64,000 bases of DNA. Origin: Nilaparvata lugens. Lineage: Eukaryota; Arthropoda; Insecta; Hemiptera; Delphacidae. The position numbers and the translations under genes were made by a program. The DNA is taken from contig NC_052509.1 in NCBI RefSeq assembly GCF_014356525.2, positions 35,894,001-35,958,000 of the forward strand. Reading direction: 5' to 3'. The notes below the pieces were generated by a model. It had not been told where the DNA came from and ran no database searches. It saw nothing but the letters and a program-made list of their open reading frames with translations. The first letter of the stretch is position 1. Each line of letters begins with the position of its first letter. This document shows positions 33,901 through 45,900 of the stretch, piece by piece.

Positions 33901-36900
33901 TTAAAAACTTGAAAAATATTGCACATATTTGAATACAAAATCACAAACCAGCAAGCCCCTATAGATGATTCATTATCAAAACTTGAGAGGAAATACAAAC
34001 CACTTACACATTTACATCTTTACAATGTCAGCAACAGAGAAATATCGTATCACAAGTAGTATAGTGAGGACCACGTTATAATGGCAGTGGAAAAGATAGG
34101 AAAACAACGTTGCCGATTCTCTGTCTTGTCAATGCCGGTACCGGTAGCTGATACAGGTCTATTGATGAAATACTAACTGTCAATTCTAGTTAAAATTATC
34201 ATTCATATTCTATTAAGCAATAAATTATATTTTTCAGTAATTTTATAATACATTTTCAATATTAAGATGAAATATTTTGAAATTAATTATTAATTTTACG
34301 TTGTTGAAGTTTTAAATCAAAAACAGCATTGAGAGCTTCATTTTTTTATTCTAAATATATTTTTGAATTTGTTCATTCAAATGCCAAGGTCATGATACTT
34401 ATTTCTGCACCCTCAACACTTTTTTCAAACAAGACTTGGAAAAGTAGGGGGCTCAGGCTCTGGATTCGAGCCTGAGTCCACAGTTATCTCCAATGATTTG
34501 AGGGGGCTTTGGCTGTAATATTATTTAAACCAGTGATAATAATAATTTATATTTAGAATTTTGAAATTTGGGTACCGTACCTGTTACAGTGGAATATGAA
34601 TTCCCCTGGTGATGCAGTGAGAATACTCAATGGTGACTCATTTGAGTTGACGGCTGGCGCAACTTCAGCGTTGTGGAAAAGTCTGTCGCCATCTTGTTTC
34701 AAGAAAGTCATGTTGATGCTGAAAGCGTCTCCCGCTCCGCAGCCTGTATCGCGCAGAATCTGCTGTGCTTGCAGCATATTTTCAGCACCCAACAGTGCTC
34801 TGGTCAGGATACTCCTCGCTGAAAAATTAATGTTAAATAAAACAATATGCAATAGAACAAAGTCGATAATCATTGTATTGTTCACTACAGGGAGAGGCAG
34901 ATAAATAAATACATAAATTAGTTTGCTCATTATCAGTAACTCAATAAAAAATATCATATTTATTCCTATAGCAGCATGAATAGAATAGCCTTTGAATCTT
35001 ATACTTTTTTGATTTATTCAGTTTTGGAAATTACCACTGGTAAAATGCGTCCTTATCATTTCAATGTAACATTGTTTCAGTCAAGTTGAAATTCAATTCA
35101 AGCTCTCTATGCCTATATCAATTTTGCCAGATACTGTCAAAACATACATTTAGATTTTTCGTTTGCTTTTTCTGAAGTTGAAATATTATGTGGTGTGGAT
35201 TTAAAAAAAAATATCATATACCATACTACAAATTTCGATTTTACCTTATGAATTATTTATTTAAAAACATCTGGGGAATAATATACTGGTATATTTGTAG
35301 AATGACTGTTGCTTTTTTCTTTTCATATTTTCATTGTATTCTTCACTATTTTAAACAGATTAAAGATAAATCTCACGTGTTTTGCCAGCAACCAAAGTCC
35401 TGGCACTGATAATGTTGACTGAGAACACTAGTCCATGATGGTTGTAGGACATGGTGAACCCTGGTAGACAACCAGCGTAACACAGGGATGTGAACTTTTC
35501 TTCGGTGACCTTCCAACGACCTTGTGGCTTGTCTTCTTTTATATGGGCCGATACAAAGTAGATGTGATTCAAAACTTCTGACAGTGCATCCTCTGTGTGT
35601 CCCAGGAGTTCCTAAATGATAAAATCATCATTCTACACTCAATATTTTTCTAAGAAATAATTTGACGATTTTCAAGTTGAATTCAATCTAATTATAGCTG
35701 TCTTCTTATAAGTGAAATTAAAGATTAATAAATTCCACATTTTTTGTCTGAGATTGAAAAACAAAGTTTGATCGAATAAGAAAATGAACAGGTGAATAAT
35801 AGTTATTTGAACATCTAGAGTAAAAGTACTGTTTGAAGCCTAAGGTGAAGAAGAGACCAACAATTTTCCTGAGGTAGAAAAAAACATTTTTCACTCGTGA
35901 TGTACACAACATTTTTCCTTCACCTACATTAATTTACAGAAACTGCAAATCAAATAATTTCAATAACTCACATTATTGCTCATTGGTGACAATGTTTTAT
36001 TTTACAACAATACAACATTACCTGAAATGTAAAAACTAAAAACCGGTCGTCTGGCACTGCCGATTGCGCTATCTATTGGCAAAAGTTGTTAGAATTATCA
36101 GCTGGCCGACAATCAAAAATGGCTGATTCCAGTTCACGCATTTCAGATTTGAATTGAAGATGAAAAATATTTGTTTGCTGGTATTTTGAATAGTATAATA
36201 TATTTAAAAATATGTATACATTCTATCATCTACTAATATTAAGTATGTAATATTATACAAACATATATTTCATGAGTTGATAAAATTTCTGGTTGAGGTA
36301 TTGAATTCAGTTGACAGACACCTCTATTATGTTTCCTCATCTGAGCTTAGACCTTCTAACCTATTTCAAAAGTGAGTTTTTGAATAGAGATGCTTTCCAT
36401 GTTATTTAAATGGAGTTACTTTTACGCCCTGGGGAGTTTTTCCGTTTTTTTGTCCCGAGAGCGAAAAAGTGACACTTATAGTATTATGTTCCAGGGAATA
36501 AAGTAAGCACTTTAGAGAGAAGGTGGAGGAAAATCTTATCTATATCGCTATATCCAAGAGGCTAATTAATTTTGTCTGCATGAAGGATTATTAGGTATGC
36601 GCACACCTATCCATACAAATTTGTTGCGGGATTTTCAAGAATTCAGACTGCGGTTTCCAAACGAAGTTTTCGTTGCGAAATATTGGGGCACGCACACTGG
36701 GAAGCGAAATAATCGCAATGTGGAGCGCGGGAATATTCGAGTTGACTTACCAGTTGTTTACCAGGCAGACGAAACTAGTGTATAGTTCTAGAACTCGCCA
36801 CAAAATTCGCAACACGAAAAAGCGCTGCAAATGCTGCATGTAGCAAAAGCTGCGAATTATTCGCAGAATCCTGGCAGATTATTTTGAATATTTTGCAACG

Positions 36901-39900
36901 CATTGGTTTGCGCCAGCACTATGTGTACACCGCAATGGTATTAAATTTCCGCACGGAAAGTTCTGCGAATTGAATTCACACCGCAACAAAACTTACGCGT
37001 TGGTGTGCGCCTGGTATTATAGTAGGCTACAGTTAGAGAGTACAGGCTACCTACATAATGAGATTGAAAAAATTGAGTGGGTTAGAGTACAGGATATTTT
37101 GAGCGGTAAGGCTAAACTGTTGAGTATTTCTATGCAAATAGGTACCTTAGGCGAGTTTTTGTGAAGAAGTTCACAAATAATAGTAAACTGTGAACAGGAA
37201 ACTTAATCTATGATACTATTATGGGAATCTAAATTCAAATTCAAATTTATTGGAAAAAAAGCACACTTTACATATTCAATGATACAATACAAGTAAAATA
37301 AAAACAAATATGAAACCCCGAGATGATCCGCGTGTGGGTCTTTGAAAAGAAAATATAATGATGTTACAAATAATTAATGAATAAAATGATAAACATTAAG
37401 TTATAATAGAAAAAACTTCACCAGCAGGTATAAATACAACATAATTGCTACAATATGAGAAAAAAATACCGTACCATACCTTGTACGTTTTATAGGGCTA
37501 GCCTATATCTTGATTTTAAATTCTCATGATAAAGTCCGGGTGCAAATGTCATGAAAAAGACACTCCTTGGTCATTTTTGGGTAGTCTAACAGCCGTGGTA
37601 GATTCTCAATGTCTTTATTCTAGGTCTAGTATAATAAGGATCGTGATTATAGAAAATCTGGTGTAGCGCACTCACACAACTTTCCTTGCCGTTATGAAAA
37701 TTGATCACCTGAGGCTAGTGTTCACGCACATCTCAAGTCTACTATTCTAAGATCTGAGCCAGCTGGTGACAGGACAATAACGCTAGAGACACACGAGGTC
37801 TGCTATCTCATCATAGTGAATGATTTATTAGAATCAACAGTTTGCAATTAGGGATGTCAATCCCGGGATCCCGGTCCATTTTTGATACCTAACAATCCCG
37901 GGATTTTTCAGCGTCAATCCCGGGATTTTCGGGATTGTAAACCTGAAATTGTGAATCATATGTTTCCAAAAACAATTATATTGAATTCATTTACGGTGAT
38001 GAATATAAGTTTTTATAACTAATTTATTGTTCTAAGTGTTTGACTAATAAATTTATTCTACTGGCACAGCCTACAGTTGCATAAATACATAATATTGATT
38101 GTATACTGTACTCTTCAGGCCAGTTTCACACGGCAGAGACCTCGCTCCTGGAATATCATATTACAGAAGATCATATTTCATATTTTGCAGCTCTCCTGTA
38201 CTTTCACATGGGGATCTTACGAATAAGCCGACAGATCTAACAACTATGCCGACGCTTGCTCAAACCTATGACTCATCACTTTTTCTCAAAGTCTAACTTC
38301 CTTAAAAATATAGACAGAAGATTTCTGATTTCGGATTTGGATTCAGCGACCCCAAATTCTTTAAAGCGTAAGTCCCATTTTCAAAAATACCCGAAAACAA
38401 GGGAGTTATAGCTGTTTTTAATATAGCTTTCCATTATCATATGATTATAATAGTACATACTAAGATAATAATACTCCTGCCTCACAAAGGGACAGGCAAA
38501 GGTTTTAAGAAGTTTTTGAACACCTGAGAAGTTTATACATAAACATTTTTAATTTTTAAAAGTTCTAGTTTTCCAAAAAAATATTGAACTATGAAAAGAT
38601 GAATCCAAATATGAAATCATAAATCATCTCCACTCATCACCCAATAAAATAGGAGGAAAAGGAATGTTGTACAGTAAAATTCACTGAATTTCAATTGTCA
38701 TTCAACAATCCAATTTATCAGGTTCAAATCGTTGAATATCACTTTAAATTCTCAGCAATTATTGACTATTTCTTTTTACAATCAGAAAAATCTATTATGA
38801 ACATACAGTATAAACATTGTGCTGATCTGAATCGATCTATGGTAATAATAGGAATTGAAAGAATAGAAAATGTCATGGCATTCCAAGTAGTGATGTCTGT
38901 GTATTAGAACTGCTGAGTTGATAATGCATACTGAAAAAAAGTCATGAATAGCTCAGACCAGCCTGGCGACTTTGATGCTTTTGAAACCGGAATCTTGTTT
39001 TATTTTTATTAAAGAATGATACGGAATGAAAACCATGTATCATAGTACAAAGCTTTGTATCATGAGTAAGATTGACAATCATGGCTTGTCGATTTTAGTT
39101 GCTGACCTAAATCCTCATTCCTCAGTCGTAGAACTATGGACCAAGCGCGAGCATTTGCCTTTTATGTCATATACCGTCGACACAAACTTATGAAATTTAT
39201 GAAAAGCTTGATAGCTTGAATAGTGATCTGATATTTGTTACACGTTTTTATTCTAAGACATAATATGTCTTGTAGACTAATTTTCAATGTTTCTTCAATC
39301 GGCAGGAAAACTTTGGTTTTTCAAAGTTATCTTACTCCCTTATTTTGGGGTATTTCCAGAAATCAAGATAAATAGCCTACCAAATTTCCTACACGAATAC
39401 AGTGTAAGTTGTATTATAATAGCTAGAGTACTTACGTACTGTATAGTACAGTACCTGTTCGTTTTTACCGTATAATTATATGATAATAGAAAGCTTTATT
39501 AAAAACAGCCATAACTTCCTTGTTTTCGGATATTTTCGAAAACGGGACTTACGCTTTAAAGAATTTGGGGTCGCTGAATCCAAATCCGAAATCAGAAATC
39601 TTCTATCTATATTTTTAAGGAAGTTAGACTTTGAGAAAAAAGTGATGAGTCATACTTTGTGGAAACGGCGGCATAGTTGTTAGATCTTGCCTCTGCTTGC
39701 CTCGAGGGGAAAAGACGTGACAAAACGAGGTTCCTGGATAGGAGTCACCATGTGAAAGTCCTTACCGCAATTTACAAACTCATTTCTAAAGAAAATCTCC
39801 TTTGCAGAACGTATCAGTGCCTTCAAAATAGTGTTGTATTTCTTATAATAACGAACATTAAACATGTTGAACGGCTGCTCCCTTATTTTAAGTGACATAT

Positions 39901-42900
39901 TATTCCTTTTCCTGATACATTTCAATAACCCTTTAGTTATCCAAGGTTTCAATCGTTTCTTTCTATTACTACTTTTCTGCTTCGAAGATGAACACGAATT
40001 AAAAACATGTACTATTTTATCATAGAATCTGCTAAAAGCTACTTTAGCATCCTTTTCATAATAGACTCCATCCCATGACACTTCTTTAATTTTAATTTTA
40101 AACAGGTGGTCGTCAAAAAATAATGCATCATACTGTACAGGCTTCTTATTAGGCTCTAAACTACTATTTTTTATAAACTGAATTCGCCCCATAATAGCTT
40201 CATGATCTGTTATAGAGCAATTGTATATAGCTGGGTTCAATGTACATATCTTAGATTTGAGAAACAGATGATCAATACATGATTCACGATATAATGAATG
40301 TCTAGTGCAACCGTGTAAATAATTAGTATAACCATATTCCAAGAGCATATTCAAGTATTTATGACCTATTTGGGTTAGATCATTACCCAAAATATCAATA
40401 TTTGTATCTCCAATCAAGATTTTGTTTTCATAACAAGTTGTTTGACTAAGGAATATCTCCAAATCATCTAAAAAAGCCAAAGCGTCGGTATCATTAGGTG
40501 ATCTATACAATGCTGTACAGCAAAACTCTACGTCTCCATATGTTATTTTAAAATTTAAAGAATTAGTATTACCAATATTTATATCCAGAATATCTAATTT
40601 TATTCCATGTTTAACATAAATTACTATTCCATCAGATTTATTAAATTTTGTTGGTTTCACAATCTTATTTTACAATTGTTCAACTCGAAACCAGAATCTT
40701 GTGATAGCCACGTCTCAGTGAGAACTATTAAATCATATTGCGCATCAACACTAGATAAAAATAAACACAATTCATCGAAGTTCTTATTAATACTTCTTAT
40801 GTTCAAATGAAAAACTTTTAACGATATTGAATGAAAAAACGTTGCTATCTCGTTTAAATTTTTTAAATTAATTGTTTCACATCTGTCTATAAGATCAAGA
40901 TCCTCTACTAAATCGCAAATTTCCATTGAAAATTAAATAGAAATATTAGCTGAATAGAAAAAACACGTTTTTGTTTTAAACCTAGATTTTCTTGAGGTCC
41001 ATCTCATTTTTCACTTGTATAGGCTTCTCACCTTCCTCCTTTCTTACAAGAATCTTACCATCTCTTATCCAAACAAACCGATATCCTTTCTGGGTCGCAA
41101 GTTTTTTCGTTTCTCTGAAATACCGGGGTTGGAAATCAGTCCCGGGATTGACATCCCTATTTGCAATTGAATAATCACATTTTCTCGAATTTCGAGCTTA
41201 TTTCCATTTTTAGGTGAAAATGTTACTAAAGATTAATTCTAGAGATTTTCATGTTTAATCCTTTTCACTTGAAATTTTTTGTTTAAATTGTATCTGAAGA
41301 CTGATAATTGGGAATCTGAAATCAAACTTTGCATAGATGGGGCAAAGCTCCTGAAATTTTTACAATTGATAGAGATTATCAAGACTATTATAGGTATGAA
41401 TTTGATCAAAATCGTTGGAGCCGTTTTTGAGAAATGCGTAGACTACTGCGCAGACGCAGGAATAGGAAGTTTACTCTGCATGTTGCTCTACATTTGAAGT
41501 TAATTTAATGAATTAAGTGAGTAATATAAAAGTTTCAACTGTTATGATATAGACCAAATAGTGATGGTGTGCTGTTGTATGTAGTGAATCCTTTGTGAAT
41601 TGTATTTAAACTCTGGTAGCTCTAATATTGTGTTTCTGACTGCGTACTTAACCTAAGAATCGGCTAGTTGTTGAATTCATTCGGGAGTACCAAGTCAAAT
41701 CATGTTTATTCACAGTAAACAGTAAACACTAAGAAGCTATTTGAATGAAAATATATATGTACTGTTAATATAGTCCAGTGATCGGAGCGGAACTTCTTAT
41801 CTTCTTATACCGTTTCAAGTGATAAGATACTATAAGAACGGTTTCTAATTAATTTTGTATCGCTAGTGAATGCAATCAGCTGTGCGGACTTTTGTATTTT
41901 AGCGGGTTTATCGTATCATAGCAACGTAGTTTTGAACTGTTTCCAAGTGCTGGCGGGAGAGTTTGAATTACGATAGCTACTTACGTCAACAAACTGTTCT
42001 GTATGATATAGCTCTCAATCTTCCAATAAAGCATTTTTTCTCACGTTACGGTTACAACAACATAATTATTAATATGAACTTCACTATCAAACAGTGTAAA
42101 ACATCCAGAGGTATGAAAAAAATATTTTGGAACAGGTCTCAACCCTGGGAAAATTTGCTGAAGTTCCTTAAGAAAGGATTATTGGTCCCTCAAGTAGCAC
42201 CTGATCAAAAAAAAATTCTGTTGAAAATGTGAAAAAGAGAGTGTGAGCAAGTGATTAAGATTATAATAGCTGTAGTTGAGTTACCAAATTTGGCGACCTC
42301 ATTTTAGAACATTGCAGTATTCATGAAACATCAGGAAAAATAGGTATAGAAAGTGACCAGATGATAGCAAAAGAAATTTAAAATCGATCTCTTCAAACAT
42401 ATGGTAGTTGAATGTAATGTTCAACTAACTTTTTCTCTGTTGCATTGGTTCCTCTGTTGCTCTATGTTTGCCTTGAGAGAGCCAGTTGCACTGTCTGTTA
42501 ATTCCAAATCTGGACTAAATACCATAAGAGCCAATCGAAGCCTTCTATAAAAAAAACCCTGCTCTGATTAGTTCTCATGAAATTCAATCATGATTGAAAA
42601 TTAACAGGTTTTTGTGCAACTGGGCCTAATATTTTCATGTTTCAAAATCAGCTAAAAACTAAATCGAAAAAAAAACATAATATTCCATCAGCTGCTCCTA
42701 TTTCCTTTCATGATGTCATTACATGACACAAGACAAATCTATTGATATTGATAAATCACAAATAAATAATAAAGTTGGCAATTTAGATAGAAATTACATT
42801 GAGTTACATGTTAATTTACATCCAAATTTTCATCCCTAAGCTTTTGATTTCTAGCGAAGTATAATAAAGAAAGAAATCATAATTATAATGGTAGTCAATA

Positions 42901-45900
42901 ATCGAAGTGATTGAGTAAACTCTATTCAGATTTATGGAAATTCACATTAAAATGATCTCACTCTAATTTTTATGATACTAAAGTTCGGGACATGAGAAAT
43001 CAGCTACAATAAATGTTATACTAACTATTATGAATAGACTCTTATGCATGAATGGACTTCCATGGTTGAAAGAATCAGTGGATTGGCTGCTTTTACATTT
43101 TTGGATAAGTGAAACAAAAAGTAAGCGATAGGATATGCCAAAAATTCCAGAATAAGCAAGAGATCCATGGATACCAGTCAACAAATTACAAATAAACTGT
43201 ATTTGGAATTTAATTTTCAATTGCATCAAACAAAAGCAAAAATAAAATGACCACTACTAATTTGATAACTGTCAACAGGAAATATTAATTGCCAATGAAT
43301 AAAGACGAGGTCGACTCTTAAGCCCCGCCCAATATTCCACAAAATTCGCTGCAATCAGTATACTAAATTCTACAGAGCACTTCCAACACATCAATTAATT
43401 ATTCATATAATTTGACTCAATAAAATTTTCATGCCAAGTTGTGGTCTAATTTCTTTATCTATTGCCGATAGAGGGCAGATCATAATTGACCGAGCGAAGT
43501 GAGGTCTAAGATTCAAGTCGACGGTTTGGAATTTCTCTTAATGTTTATAAGTTTATGTTGCGCATTTATGGCGAAACGCGGAGTAATAGATTTTCATGAA
43601 ATTTGACAGGTATGTTCCTTTTTAAATTGCGCGTCGACGTATATACAAGGTTTTTGGAAATTTTTCATTTCAAGGATGATATAAAAGGAAAAAGAAGCCT
43701 CCTTAATACGCCTATATGAGAGTGAAGATCAGACTATAGAATTATTCATCATAAATCAGCTGTCGAGTGGATTATAAATCGCATGCCATGATGCATGCAA
43801 TTCAATATCTTAAGCTGCGTACACATATTCGCGCTTCCAACCCGCACCGAGCACGCTCCTCCCTCGTACAGCCCTCGTACTGCCCTCGTACCACCATCGA
43901 ACCACAGTCGCTCCACCCACGCACCCATCATGAACGTTACGGAAGATGTTAGATCTTCTCCCATTCCCCGGTCGAACCACTGTTGCTCGCCGGTCGATCA
44001 TCAATCGCTCTGCTGGAGTGACGTTCGGTTGCGGAGCAGAGCGAAAGTCTGTACGCACCTTTAATGTAACTTGGTAAAAACTATAAATTGACTAATACTT
44101 GGTAGACTATAAATTGCATGCCTCATTGAATACAATGTTTATGCACTATAAAGGTGCTTACAGACTTTCGCTCTGCTCCGCAACCGAACGTCACTTCAGC
44201 AGAGCGATTGATGATCGACCGGGGAGCAACAGTGGTTCGACCGGGGAACGCGAGAAGATCTAAAATCTTCCATAACGTTCATGATGGGTGCGCGGGCGGA
44301 GTGACTGTGGTACGATGGAGGAACGAGGGCGGTACAAAGGCGGAGCGTGCTCGGTGCGCGTTGGAAGTGCGTATATGTGTACGCAGCTTTAAATTAATAG
44401 GATGCAAAGAACTTATAACAGCTTGTCTGGGCGCCTAGATGGTTTTCTTCTGGTTTTCTCGCGCTAAATTCCGGAAAGCGTTATATTATGATAATATTAA
44501 ATATTGTGTAAGCATGATCTGATCAAATAAATAGTTGTTGTATCAGTGTGGATGTGCATATGGTTCGGGACGTCGTTCAGTTATAAATGTTATTTATTCT
44601 ATTGATAACATTTTTGTTCATTATTTGTTATTATATTCTTTAATTATTTTTAAAAGTTTTGGAATTTTGAATTCTCAATTTGTTTTATTTTTACTTTTTC
44701 CATAAATATTTGAAATCTTTGTATTTTTCATTTTTGAATTAGGTGGTATTTTTGTTGTTTGTATTATTTATTATTGCATAAGTTCGTATTATTTTTATCA
44801 TTTTTTTTTCATTTGTATCTGTACAATTTTTATTGTTAAGGAGACATATTTGGGGAAACCTGTTGTCTCCATTGTGAATTAATAAATAAATAAATGAACT
44901 ATTGATTGCATGCAATTAATAACTAAAATAACATAGTATTGTCTCTCAAACTTTCTCTGCTTTGAACTTGGGCTGTCCTGTTGCCAGTATGTCTTGAAGG
45001 AGATTAGCTTTTGATGTTAGCATTTTTGATACACCAACCCTTGGTGGAACGCAGCCATTAGCCGTTTTCACACCGATATCTCGCCGACACGACATACAGA
45101 CAGGATCTACTCTGATGGACAGTATAAGAGGAGGCTGCGGTTTATAACTGCGCGAGGTCTACTGTTCACAGAACTACTAGTATGCTCCTAGCAAATAGTA
45201 GGTTTGTGGTACAAAAATCTGAGAGGAAAAATTGATAATCTAAGTAGCAGCGGTTTGAAACACAAATTCCCATCGTTTTTAAAAACGAAAGAGAGAGGAA
45301 GAGAGAAACTTAACCCTTTGCGCTCCTTAATTTTAACATGAATGTGATTCAACAGCTCTCCTGTCCAGTCACACTGGACAGCACCATTTTCCCAATCCAC
45401 TCGTAATTTACTGCATTACAATCGACACCTCAACTCTTATGTCCAGTAGTGCTGGACAACTACGTAGGTAGTTGTATATTTTGCTATGTATTATATTCTC
45501 TATCGTCTCTGTCTGTAAAGAGCTACAGTCTGTCGGTGAGATATGAAACTATTATAAGTAAGCATTGTGGGTATAATGCGTTGATTCCTCACCATCTAGT
45601 AATAGATATTGCTAACCTAGAAGCTGGATGAATTGGAGGGATGGTTTGTTTTTTTATTTTTTAACTTTAATTTTCGTTATGGCTGACCAAGAATCAAATC
45701 CTCAAGAAATAAGGAGTGTCTTGCAAGAAAAAAAATCAGAGTTTGAATTATCAGACAGTGATAGTGATGAAGAGTATACTACTGAAGACAGTGACAGTAA
45801 CTCTGAGGATAATAATGTATTAATTTTGGAATTATTAAAAAACACAAGAAGAAAGAAAACATATGACTTGACTGTTATTGGGAAAAATATTAGGACATGG

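Larger units (their letters stand above)
37849..41159. mobile_element. Nonautonomous hAT-like element, 3311 bp, with 8-bp TSD
   Basis: Both ends carry the 20-bp inverted repeat TAGGGATGTCAATCCCGGGA. The flanks are TTTGCAAT at 37841-37848 and again at 41160-41167, an 8-bp target duplication typical of hAT. Removing the element plus one duplication rejoins a family A repeat whose other copies are uninterrupted at this point. ATCCCGGGAT-type motifs recur near the left end (37859, 37903, 37915), like hAT subterminal transposase-binding repeats. No transposase is present; the interior is an inverted-repeat element and a LINE fragment. Confidence 0.92.
37650..41440 (+). repeat. Family A, copy split by the hAT-like element
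   Basis: 5' part at 37650-37848 (AATCTGGTGTAGCGCACTC onward) and 3' part at 41160-41440 (GAATAATCACATTTTCTCG onward), interrupted only by 37849-41159. The 3' part stops near GTTTTTGAGAAATGCG. Confidence 0.85.

Noticed and set aside
41963..42232. 89-codon frame in tan intron 3
   Set aside because: Not recognisable, inside an intron, on the strand opposite tan, and of chance length in AT-rich DNA.
43749..44438. Several 60-95-codon frames
   Set aside because: They lie inside the inverted MITE pair, and matching frames occur on both strands because of the inverted repeat.
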